Under the pieces are notes generated by a model that had not been told where the DNA came from, made no database searches, and saw only the letters and a list, made by a program, of their open reading frames with translations. A DNA stretch of 64,000 nucleotides. Source: Tubiluchus corallicola (lineage: Eukaryota > Priapulida > Priapulimorpha > Priapulimorphida > Tubiluchidae). The stretch is from positions 1-64,000 of the forward strand of contig JAQGDQ010000357.1 in the NCBI GenBank assembly GCA_030141605.1. The letters are read 5' to 3'. A program made the position numbers and the translations under genes. Shown in pieces: positions 37,301 to 46,700 of the stretch (the stretch's first letter is position 1; every line of letters begins with the position of its first letter).

Positions 37301-40300
37301 CTACACAACTCACTAGTAAATTATAAATGTTTAAATAGCACTTTTTGCAAATTCTCAGTATTGTGTCATTAGATGGCGCCGCAAAAAGATTTGCAGAGAG
37401 AAGGAAATAATCCTGACTTATCAGTGTTTGTTCTTAGCTTTCCAATAGTTATAATCTAAGAAACCTGCCTCACTGCTATCAGCCGTCATAAAAGCCTTGC
37501 AATTTGTAAACTAATGTAGCTATTTTGCAGAGCAATATTGGTCTGTTAGTAGAAGAAAATTACTGTGGCCTATATATAAGGCTAATATTAGATACATTGC
37601 GTAGATTATCAAAATCAACTTGACCATTTCTAGGTCATTTTAGGAATGAATTACGGGGTTTCTCTGGCACTTGCAATCTCTCACTCACTAGAATAAACTA
37701 CCATGTTACTTAAGTCTCTGTAATTTTAACAATAATTGTTATTCGCCCTTTTGTGTAATTGTAGCTCCACTTTTACGGCACCTTGACATTAGTTTAATGT
37801 CATGTCAAAGATGACGTTTATAGTCTGTGGTTATATTGGAAACTAACCTTACAACTTATGGCCTGATGATGATTGGCTACTAGATTGTAGTAAGATCAGT
37901 TCTACATTTAAACCAAATGATCGAAGCAGCTAAATTCTAGTCAAAATTGGATTAATTTTATTGTCACTTAGTTGGGTGTGAACCCTTTCAAAACTGATTC
38001 CAAAATGATTAAAATTTCTCAATGCAATTTCCACACTTTCCAAAAAGAGACATCCACTGGTCAAAGTTTCGTACTTTTGTTTTGCCTCATGTTTACCTGA
38101 GCCATAAGTTTTTGTTTATTTACAGGTGCTCAGGATGAATAATGAACGGTTTTCCATCCCAGAGATTCTGTTTAATCCAGCCGACATTGGCATACATCAG
38201 ATGGGAATTGCAGAGCTCATTGTACATTCCATAAAACTGTGTAAACCCGGTGAGATTTTAACAATTTTTCTGGCATTTGGCCTTCAGTCAAATTGGAAAA
38301 TTGGAACCCAATCTTAAACTATAGGTCAAAATAATCTACTGTTTAAAATGTTGAAAGGAACATGCTATTTGTTCAAAAATGACTTGCGTGAGAGAGTTAT
38401 TATCATACAAATGCAATTTCGCGTTCGCGCCACTAGTTCCTCACTGTTACACGCATTTTGCCATTCGCTAGTTAGACTGGCACTATCGCTTGCATTTTGA
38501 AAATGTGTTGCAGCATACATGTTCGACAGCTTATGCGTGAGCTCAGTGGTAAATTTGAAATTTGAAATTTTATTTTAAAACTTGCTGAACTTTAGTACAA
38601 CACACTGAATTTCTTACAATAGCATTGTACACCAATCTTCGCTTTCACAAACACATGCACCACATTCATGGAATGTTTGTGCTGTTGAAAATTATGTTTG
38701 TTTGTGCTTGCTTGCCATTAATTAAGTTTTTAATCTATTATTCAATTATCAGGAATGCTTTTACAGTACTATTGGTGTTATATGCATACTTTTTATTGTA
38801 CTTGAAAATGGGGTCGTATATAAAAAATCATCTTGTCTTCCTTTAAAGCAAGTGAAGCTACTGCTTGACAAAACATTTCCCCTGTTTCTCAATATGCAAT
38901 TAAATTTCCTTTTGATGATTTTTGTCTCTCCTTACTGCACAATTTAATAGACATATATAGCCGATTAATGATTAATGTTTAACGATTCAGAGAATTCACT
39001 CACCTAAATCAGTAAATGGGCCAATGTTTAGCTTTTAAAATCACCCATCTTAGTGCTAAACCAACCTAACATTTACCTACTGCACAGTTATCTCATTCAT
39101 CTAACTGAGATCAAAAATGCTGCTGGTTAGGTATTTATAGAAGTATAATTTTTGCATCTTGTCTTGTCAAACCAAGCCATCTGGTACTATAAGGAAGAGG
39201 CAAATTTATTTTTGCAATATATTCAATGTTACAAGTGTACTTTATTAAGAATTTTTTTTGTATTTATTAGAATATTATGCCAAAGTTGCACATTGTCACC
39301 ACTAATTTATTTTCTGTAGTCATACTTAGTCAGAGTACTAGAGTCTTGAATTATTTCCAGGCCACTGCAAGTCAATCTCCGTTCTAGTAAAATGTCATTT
39401 TTCCTTACAGCAGTTAATTTTGAGTGTTATAAACCAGAAATCAATTGACCTTACCCATTCTGTTATAATCTTTATCAATTACCCTTCATACATTAACAAT
39501 TCATAAAGAAATATAATGTTGAAACAATCTGACTAATCACTGAAAATTTCATAACATTGATGTGAATTCAACAATGTTTTTATGGACGGTGCAAAAAACT
39601 CCAAAACGTGATTTAGCTACAAGCAGATGTGACATGCATATGAGTTTAGGTGTTCATTTATATAAAGATGTTTTAGAATACCTATGTGCTAATTTTTTTC
39701 CTTGCTTTTTTACAGACATGCAGCCTCATTTATACAGGAACATTGTACTGACGGGAGGGAATGCATTGTTTCCAGGATTCCGAGAAAGGGTGTAAGTACA
39801 TGGGCTTTAAAACTGCTTGGACATAAGCTTGGATTTTTATAAATCACAATACAAGTTATCTGATGTGCGTATGCAATGAGTAGGTAAATGTAGGTAGTAA
39901 ATTATTAATTAACGAACGAAACTGTGTGCGCTTGTAAATAAAAAATGTTTAAGCCAAGCTTAGGTCAACTCGCCTGTTGACTGCAGCTGATTTCCAATAA
40001 CTAGGAAGATACGAGTTTCCCCGGAGTTACAACACTTCTTAGGTCGACAACGACTGAGCACACGCATTTGAAAAAAATCTCTGACCCAGGCCACGTGACC
40101 ACACCGCAATCATTGTCAAACAATGCTAAGGTTAAAACTGGGTGGATATTGTATGCCGCGAGTAGAACAGGAGCAACTCGCTCGAACTGAGTTGCATTGC
40201 GTTATGTCGTAAAATTGCTCATGTCGACTGGTTATACTCGGAACTGGTGGCGTACCACATGCTGCTGGTTGTTGAGTCTTCAGTTGCTGTCAGCTGTGTT

Positions 40301-40746
40301 GTGTCGCAAGGTCGACGTAAGCCTGCCTTTTAATTGTTGTTTTGCGAGGGAGTCATAATTATTCAGATGGAACTTTTGAGTCATATTTATTGAGATAACA
40401 AACTTTGTTTACGAGAGGTTTAAACTGTTTTCTAAGGGTAAATAATTGTTAACTAATTCAAACAATGATTTGAGACTTCTTTGAAACATCACATTGCATG
40501 CAATTGTACATTAGTAAGAACTGCGAAGAGTTGTCAACAGCTTTTCTATGTATGGATGACTTTATGTTTCGTCTAATTCTAAGTTACAGTGAAAAATAAA
40601 ATTGAAAAGGTATTAAAAGGTGCATTGAAACAGATTAGTGGATTAGTTCTTTCATGATATCTGTTCCTTATTCTAATCGGATGTCATTACTATGCAATTT
40701 ATCAGTCTGATAACTATGTGAATTTTAAAACCTGGGTATTTGCAAC

Positions 40747-40788
<42 letters not shown>

Positions 40789-42161
40789 TATTATTAGTTT
40801 ATTATGCATAAAAATCCCGATATCCATTATACATTATAAACTGATTTTTTTATTAAATTTTCTGTATAACTTGTCATGTGTCACTACTATAAATGTCCAT
40901 TTCGTCCCGTTTGCTATGTTATTATGTTTTTCCCGTAGGACTGATAACTGTCCTAGCCTGGAAATAGGCATGCCCTGGTTAATTTCATTCAGAATAAAGT
41001 AATCATATGTATTTTTATTCAAGGTACAAGGAGGTGAGAATGTTGGCACCTGATTATTATGATGTGAAAGTTCAGCTTCCTGCAAGGTGGGTACTTTCGA
41101 CTCCTGCAATGTTGAATTTTAAAGGATTGTTGCTGATAAGTATTTATGCTGAAGATTTTTTTTATATATTTTTGTTCCAGTTTATGGTGGAACTTTTTTT
41201 GTATGAAGGTAGTAATAAATATAAATGCATAGCAAAAGCTAATTGTACTGTAAGAGTCGACATTGTCAAATTTCAAACTTACTGGGGTGGGGGAATTGTA
41301 AACTTCTTCAGATTTTTTTCTATTTTTGATTTTTATATTAATTATAACACTTATATGTATAGTTGAATTTAATTACGGTGGTGAACTTGTTGCGCTATAG
41401 GCTTAAATAGTCTGTACAAAGCATAAACGAAAAATTTCATACCGTGTATATTTGACTCATAACGAAGTCCATGTCTGACTATACAATGTAAAAACATACA
41501 CATGATTATTACTGAGTTTCACTTTAAAACCAAATAAGTAAACGTCCTACAGATCTAATAAGCCTTTTTACAGTTTCGTTGCGTGCACACGCAGTAGCTG
41601 TAGGTCTAAGGTTAAATGAGCCCAACAATGCAGCTTAACTACAACCGCCATGTGATGTGTGGATAAAGCAAAGTTGTCTGCTACATCAGTTCAGTAACTT
41701 CAGTTGTTCTATGTGGCCTTTACTTAATTATGCATTAGCCTGCACGTTGATTTACTAGAAGGATCTTGCTTGGCAACAAGAAAAATGGACTAGGGAAGGT
41801 TTTAGCTGTGAAAACATGTTAAAACTGTTACTATTACAATAGCTTGGGCTGTGAGTCGTTGTCAAGTGTACACAAATGTGTTGTCTGGTTCACTTAACCT
41901 TTGATCTTTTCACAATCATCATCAATTGCTGGAACTGTGAAAAGGCTTATTTGTTTAAGATTAACTAATATATATTCCAAGAGCTCTACTGTTTATTATC
42001 CTGCACTTGTAACTGCTTCTTATTTCAGTCCGATTACGTATGCATGGGAAGGTGGAAAACTCCTTGGAAAAGACCAACCAGCCTACAGGAAGATGTCTGT
42101 CACTAGAGCCATGTACGAAGAACATGGACACAGAATCTGTTTTGAAAAATTTGATGTTTAA
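22387..42161 (+). CDS. ACTR6: Actin-related protein 6 (ARP6), SRCAP/SWR1 complex subunit
   Basis: Twelve exons: 22387-22463, 22716-22833, 23301-23369, 24562-24685, 26394-26529, 26957-27013, 27919-28017, 28375-28492, 38126-38249, 39716-39791, 41024-41086, 42029-42161. They keep frame throughout and give 397 aa, against 396 in human. Hallmarks in order: VILDNGAYTAKIG (about residues 6-18), the actin-fold phosphate loop; FTEPYFNF; IVDTGYSFTH (150-159), the second phosphate loop; NQVKEDVC; EILFNPADIGI; IVLTGGNALFPGF (317-329); ITYAWEGGKL near the end. ARP6 is a nuclear subunit of the SRCAP (SWR1) remodeller that installs histone H2A.Z, where it works with the ZNHIT1/Swc6 subunit. It shares a promoter with eL42. 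Intron 8 (28493-38125) hosts a GPCR gene on the other strand. The exon 11 acceptor is AAG, slightly unusual. Confidence 0.97.
25084..25451. mobile_element. hAT-like MITE with CAGTGATGGGC termini
   Basis: Inverted ends CAGTGATGGGCGAT and ATTGCCCATCACTG lie 368 bp apart in ACTR6 intron 4. The interior has no coding capacity. CAGTG-type ends suit hAT nonautonomous elements. No clear target duplication was found. Confidence 0.65.
25713..25918 (+). repeat. Dispersed AGGCATAGTCAA repeat, copy A
   Basis: It shares with 34930-35140 the order GTGAAAATTAG.GTAAA, TCAGTCACAC, and a later ACCAGGCATAGTCAA block. It also contains an internal second unit (CACTGGATCAGGCACAGTC). A related piece lies at 45780-45935. 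No tRNA-like or LINE signature is evident. Confidence 0.55.
27680..27745 (+). mobile_element. tRNA-like SINE head in ACTR6 intron 6
   Basis: AAAGTGATTAGTTCAGCAGGCTAA resembles a degenerate box A, and TGCACTCAAGTTCTAGTGG an approximate box B. The cloverleaf does not close. I call it a possible SINE head only. Confidence 0.3.
29325..29390. repeat. Near-perfect hairpin, about 31-bp arms
   Basis: CATTGTCGCTTTATCATGAC-type sequence followed by ATGAAACAACG pairs with CGTTGTTTCAT and onward to ATAAATCGACAATG, with three mismatches and a one- to three-base loop. Shorter palindromes follow (GTTGTGACATCACAAC near 29434). It may be the centre of a larger fold-back element spanning about 29200-29540. 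Confidence 0.75.
29575..29818. repeat. 35-bp minisatellite, seven copies
   Basis: The landmark GTGGGAAT or a variant recurs at 29593, 29628, 29663, 29698, 29733, 29767 and 29802: spacing 35, 35, 35, 35, 34 and 35. The unit continues ACATAC.AATTAAATC. Copies differ at a few positions. Confidence 0.9.
30755..31090 (+). mobile_element. tRNA-headed SINE, copy 2
   Basis: The head has a box A-like TTGGTCGAGTGGTCACGGC and a box B-like GGTTGGGTTACAACC, and the body (30935-31072) matches the copy at 15948-16080. A pol III-style head with a body shared at two distant loci supports a SINE family. The end is approximate. Confidence 0.6.
32054..32059 (-). terminator. Possible poly(A) signal of the GPCR gene
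   Basis: AATAAA on the minus strand about 290 bases downstream of the receptor stop codon. AATAAA is common in such AT-rich DNA, so this is only a candidate. Confidence 0.4.
32346..33518 (-). CDS. Class A GPCR, Tre1/moody/GPR84-like, intronless
   Basis: A 390-codon uninterrupted frame with seven hydrophobic segments at about residues 76-104, 115-142, 152-181, 197-217, 240-266, 306-331 and 341-361. Rhodopsin-family anchors: N98 in TM1 (GTANI); D126 in TM2 (NLNILD); C153 in TM3; NRY at 177-179 in place of DRY; W205 in TM4; P250 in TM5; P324 in TM6; and DPFLY at 354-358 in place of NPxxY. Four N-glycosylation sequons precede TM1. The start is uncertain: Met44 or Met56 leaves a more ordinary N-terminus than Met1. 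The tail has cysteines (382-383) suitable for palmitoylation. NRY-type receptors include the Tre1/moody/GPR84 group, with melatonin receptors nearby; the ligand is unknown. The gene lies inside ACTR6 intron 8 on the opposite strand. Confidence 0.92.
   Translation of the reverse strand: MCHTYHSLLHYNTLKQAFFAEIDLNLELANGAQRYHLISQRTIMYLGNNSRHLGEMNNRTDNNTASDAINESYGHDIIIVVLGSIVSLFTTCVGGTANIIILMTIITTNSAHIHINPLILNLNILDTLFCCFLSPILAAEFLYNRWVFGMTTCTIFPFFTHSTHYAIFLTQVSIAINRYIFIVRSQSYPRLYSRYRMGVNILICWIFPLVFFTLSLLRVNNCFGFSPTLKMCMLVCTKNAAGTIILFFVPVTLSLAAYIHIVVVVRRSRNRVRPTLQPTPSQQVSTVNQSSEQGRSNRKKPKYESKLLATTMSIFALYLVSYIPFLIISYINRSELLFYHGMSRMFMMLGPCIDPFLYVLTNRSIRQAVHECLPRTGYKDLCCKRHSTGS
34930..35140 (+). repeat. 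Dispersed AGGCATAGTCAA repeat, copy B
   Basis: Same order of blocks as copy A: GTGAAAATTAGGGTAAA, TCAGTCACAC, a spacer, then GACCAGGCATAGTCAAGTAATA. Copies A and B sit in introns 4 and 8 of the same gene. Confidence 0.55.
36755..36945. repeat. Fold-back repeat built of ATGTGATTTC units
   Basis: The left arm (about 36758-36830; TGCAAAATGTGATTCCAG, ATGTGATTTCAAT) is the reverse complement of the right arm (about 36855-36942; TTTTGGAATCACATTTTGCA, GAAATCACATTTC). The arms are themselves made of repeated AATGTGATT units, so it is both an inverted and a locally direct repeat. Confidence 0.7.
38291..38847 (+). repeat. 550-bp dispersed repeat, copy 1
   Basis: It aligns by eye along its length with 57151-57753 in the same orientation. 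Shared blocks include ATCTTAAACT, AGGTCAAAA.AATCTACT, TATTCGCTAGTTAGAC or close variants, GTTCGACAGCT.ATGCGTG, AATTTGAAATTTGAA, and CTGTTGAAAATTAT, ending in TGTCTTCCTT. No tRNA head or coding motif is seen. It starts just 42 bases after the end of ACTR6 exon 9. Confidence 0.8.
40747..40800. repeat. (TTA)n microsatellite
   Basis: An ATT/TTA trinucleotide run in ACTR6 intron 10, interrupted once by ACT. Confidence 0.9.
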
Positions 42162-42677
42162 TGATCTGTACTTGTGAGAGAGATATTTGATCTTTGGATT
42201 AATGGGACTGAAGCAGTGCATGGTCATTTGGTGCCGGCTCGACGCTGGACCTAGCTGATCTTTGTTCAACCTCTTAACAACATAGTCATGTCAAAGGGTA
42301 CTAGTACTTTCCGAGTTTATGGAGGTTCTAATCAGCCCCTATTAGTTCAAGTAATTTCCTTTATAATGATACAGTCTTGATGTTAAGTTTAAAAGCTAAT
42401 CTTTTGTGATGTGAAAGTAGCCTTTTAGCTCAAATGCATTATGTTGGCTCTGGCTCGTTTGGGTAAGTGATTGTACAGATAGATCAACTAACTGACAGGA
42501 CAGCTATCAGTTAACACAGCTTAGATTTAATTCTTACTCCTCGTAACAGTAAGGATTTGTTAGTACCCCATTCATTATCACTTATATTGTGCCCTTGAGT
42601 GTCCATTGCCAAATTGACAGAGTTGTTTCGTGTACATATTATACGTAGGATTGTATACTTGTAAATTATCTTTTGTA

Positions 42678-42683
42678 AATAAA
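42678..42683 (+). terminator. Poly(A) signal of ACTR6
   Basis: AATAAA about 520 bases after the stop codon, followed by a T-rich stretch (CTTGTTTTTTTAG) that suits a downstream cleavage element. Confidence 0.65.
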
Positions 42684-43667
42684 TTATTTTGTAATAATTA
42701 ATACTTTTCTTGTTTTTTTAGTTTAAGCATACAGTGGAAAGGTACAATTATTCATAAAAATTGTATTTTATCATACAAGTCACACTACAAAAACAAAATT
42801 CAATAAATGAGCGATGAATTTAAAATAAATAGTATTACAGAACTTTATTAAAGAAATTAAATCTTCAAATGGTGGATGTAAATTATATTGAAAATGTTGT
42901 AAAATATTAACAATAACAGAGTATAAACTACTGACTTACCAACAAATGGCATTACCTTGTGTAGTAATTGTACATGTGTGCACAATTTTTACTTGGCAAT
43001 GTGTACAAATATACAATATACTAAATAACTCCTAAAGAAATAAACAATAACAATGTAAACGTCATTATAAAAGCAAAAAAATTATTATCAAGTAGACGGG
43101 TAATACCGGACTGGTGTAGACTAGGACCCCGACTCGTGACTGCCTCTATGCTTAAAATACGTTTGAAAATGGAGCGATTTAAATTGTGTCACATAAATTT
43201 AAATTATCAAGATAAAATGGTTAAACGATTAATAGATTAGTTACACAACTAATATTTAGGAATCTAAGCATTCCTGATGTGTTTATTCTCCTGAGGCAAG
43301 CCAACTCCGAACTTCAATTTAGTTAAATTGAAATATAAGTTAAACGTGTAAAATAACTGACTAGGTAGTTTTTAAACAACATGTATATTAGACAAATGAA
43401 ATAAACACCTTAAAAACTGCCTACAATAATGTTACTGCTTTATAATTTATACCGACTTTTAACGCGTGTACTATAAATTAACAAAAACAACATTAAAACA
43501 GTTTAAATAACAGCAATAAAAATAATATGTCATAAAAATATTTAACAGCTGACTTTAGCTAACAAATAAAAACAAAATAACAAAACATTTTCTATAATTT
43601 CCTAGAGATTCTAGTGAACTTTTGGGAACACTTGTTATCTTGTTTATATTGGGAACAAATCATCCCA

Positions 43668-43673
43668 TTTTAT
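43668..43673 (-). terminator. Possible poly(A) signal of the coiled-coil gene
   Basis: AATAAA on the minus strand about 65 bases beyond the stop codon of the SYCP1-like gene. Confidence 0.45.
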
Positions 43674-43737
43674 TTTTCCATCTGAAAGAAAATGGCAACT
43701 GCTTATTCTCTTCTTAAAGAAAAGTGCCAAATGCTTA

Positions 43738-46700
43738 TTAATCTTCTGAAGAAAATCTAAAAGCTGTGTCATCCTCAAACCAAGCCATATCGACCTTGGT
43801 TGTCTTCTGCATTTGGCGAACTAGATGCCGATCTTGTAGAGTTGATTTGAAGAACTTTCTCCCTGACTTTGGTGCCATCTTCTTTGCATTTGGTGCAGCC
43901 TGCTTCTGAAAAACAAAAGTAAATGATGGTACAGTAAATCGATGGTTTCTACATATTTATGAAAGTTCAGATTTTTAGCTTTGGCTGTGTAATGCTAATG
44001 TGCAAAACTGAAATGTTTTGTCTTTCTAGCAATGCAGTAGAATTTGCTTAATAAATCCACGGATTAAATCGAGTTGCATAATGAAATCTCTATGGCTGGA
44101 ACGGAACTGTATAATGCTTTAACATAGTAAATATACTGTTTATTAAATCCAAATTTCACTTTATAAATCCACCTTGCTTGCTGCAAAGTAAACAAAATTA
44201 TGACACGAGGCCATATGCTTGTTCCACATTTTAACTTCTGCTAGATAAGCATCTTTGTTCTAAGCACGTTTTACACCTTTGCATTTTTTCTGCTTAATTC
44301 TTTTCCTTTAGCAATCTGATTTATATGTTATAATGCAGAAACGTCAGTCAAGCATAAGATGACAGATTTAATTAACACGCTAATTCTTAGTGACAAACCA
44401 TTGTGCATGAGAATGCCATTGACTCAAATAAACTGCCGAATCAACGCTGATATTAAAGTCAAATGTACTGCATTTTTTAGATTAGAAAACGGCTTATCAC
44501 ATATAAAGGGTAACGGCATCATAGATAAACAATACATACTTTAAGTGAGCTACTTTAATAATATGAATGCTAATAAATTACTGCACTTTACTTAAAAACG
44601 TTTTGCAAGTAGTTTACTGAGTGCTAATTGAGTTGGTTTCATAAACAAACAATATGCACTGAAATAACGTAGAAACGCTACTTAATAGGTCTCTTAAGTT
44701 TATAAATCCAGCCGCTTAACAAATCCATTTGGCTTCGCACCAAGACGGAGTACTGCAATAATAAATGCCAAATTCTTGCGATTTGTGCAAGTCGACCCAC
44801 TTCCAATTCAATCACACAGGCATTAACATTTGTTATCATATCTTACTTGACCATATCATATCATATTTCAAAGCACTACTAAGTACAATTAGTAATTTTA
44901 GGCATGCAAATTTAAACAATTATGAAATAACATAAAATAATATTCTGCTTACGGGAGTAGAAGCGCTGCTACGCGAATAATCATTATGCTTGGTGGAGAA
45001 CAATTCATCGGCATCAGTAGATTCCTTCTCCTACGTATGATAGAAATACAGTCTAACTTTCATTTAAAGAAACATTAGTATTCATACCAAGTATAAGAAC
45101 TGCTAAGATGTTTTTATTTGGGGACATTTAGAGAGCAAAATTATTTTGTACTTAATTGAACATTGATACCCTTATTCCAAGTCATCAAGACACTGTTCAA
45201 GAAACTGCTACTGCAAGTTTCACTAAAAGTTTAACTCTTATAATAATAATTAGCAATAATTTCGTTTATGACACATAGTCCAGAGATAACACTTAATTAA
45301 CTCAATACTTATTTCCTAGGTGGTCCCGATTATTTTTACCCGCATGTTACTTCCATAAAGCCAAGGGACTTTGTCGAAGAACCAAGGGTAACATTTTCAA
45401 GTCTTTGGTACGACTCGGACAGGAGTTGAACCCAGGACCTTCCAAGTGAAAAGCGAGCACGTTGAGCTACGCCACCCAGTAGTTATAGCTGGTGACATTA
45501 CCTTTTTAGATGCTGATCGTCTTGGTACAGGTTTGGGATTCGACAGTAGTGGATTGACATTTTGCATTTTATTACCGAGTGGAGTTGATTTTCTGGTTGG
45601 AGTAGGAGTAACTGAATGTTGCAACTTGTTAGTTAACACATCAACATCCACCTATCAATGGAAAGCAAACATTACAAATAGTTACTTTTTTAAGTGGATT
45701 TAAGAGAAGCTATATGCTAATTTTTATTATTTGTTAAGCATTCAGTTTTAAGCTCGACTATCGAACAACTATAAAACTATAAGTGTGATGAAACTTGCAG
45801 AGTAGACACCTAGGGACCAGGTACAGTCAAGTGATAGACAAGGCAGATCTGCACCTGAAACCATTCAGTCTGTCAAGTGGTAAATGCCGTCGTGCTTGCG
45901 GACTTAGATCCTCATTCATTCAGTCTTGTTTACTTTATATTCCTATGCACGGTACGTGACATTTGGGTACAGCCATTTGGGTATGGGACACTAAGCACAA
46001 GACATTTTATCACCAATAAAATTCGATATTGTACCTAATTTTTTTAAATTTTTGTTTATTAAATTTATTAAATGATTCACTATGTTCCTAACTGTAATTA
46101 TGTTTAATAACACAGTTAAAACCAATTAAGCCTTTGCGCACTTTCTACACCTTCAGTATTAGCCTGTGTAGTTCTTAAAATGAACAAAGTATGTCAATAA
46201 CATGAACAGGGGGATTTAATTGTTCATTATTAGCAACGCTTCCAAGTGAGCCGACTTATGTTAACTTGTAACTGTTCATCAAGTGCTCGATATACTTTAA
46301 GATAAGTTGTTTATACTAGCTGCCTATTCGCAAGAAAGTAGTTAATGAGAAAAATGCTTAATACATAACTATCACTTTCAATGTGAAGCTTCTTCATGGC
46401 ATCTCTTGTGGAATGCATGATTTCCATCTGAATTCACTACCAGAGTTTTTATGCATGGTGAGTGTTTCAGTTATTTCTAATGTTAATTATACGATCGAAC
46501 TCACGAAAATCATTATTTATTTGCTTACTAAAACTTTAGGTAAATTTCGAAAATAGCATGTAACTAAGCAATCAAAGAGGAATTACCTAATAAGTCAACT
46601 ACAGGCACTGCATTTTGTAGAGCAGCACAGAAATTATTTTCTTGCGCAAGTGCAACAAACATCGATTTTGCTGCCCAAGTGGGTCAGCGTCCGAGTTTCT

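Larger units (their letters stand above)
33519..38125. other. ACTR6 intron 8, right part
   Basis: Intronic DNA right of the nested receptor, including its presumed promoter. It holds repeat copy B (34930-35140), AT-rich microsatellite-like sequence near 36448-36480 and a fold-back at 36755-36945. I see no other gene. Confidence 0.6.
42162..43737. other. Convergent 3' ends of ACTR6 and the coiled-coil gene
   Basis: The ACTR6 3' UTR begins here and has AATAAA at 42678-42683 (plus strand). The opposite gene has candidate AATAAA signals on the minus strand at 43668-43673 and 42845-42850. I see no extra gene between them. Confidence 0.6.

Noticed and set aside
45410-45482. tRNA gene on the minus strand
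   Set aside because: Boxes A and B are good, but no acceptor stem closes and the sequence continues into a SINE-like body.
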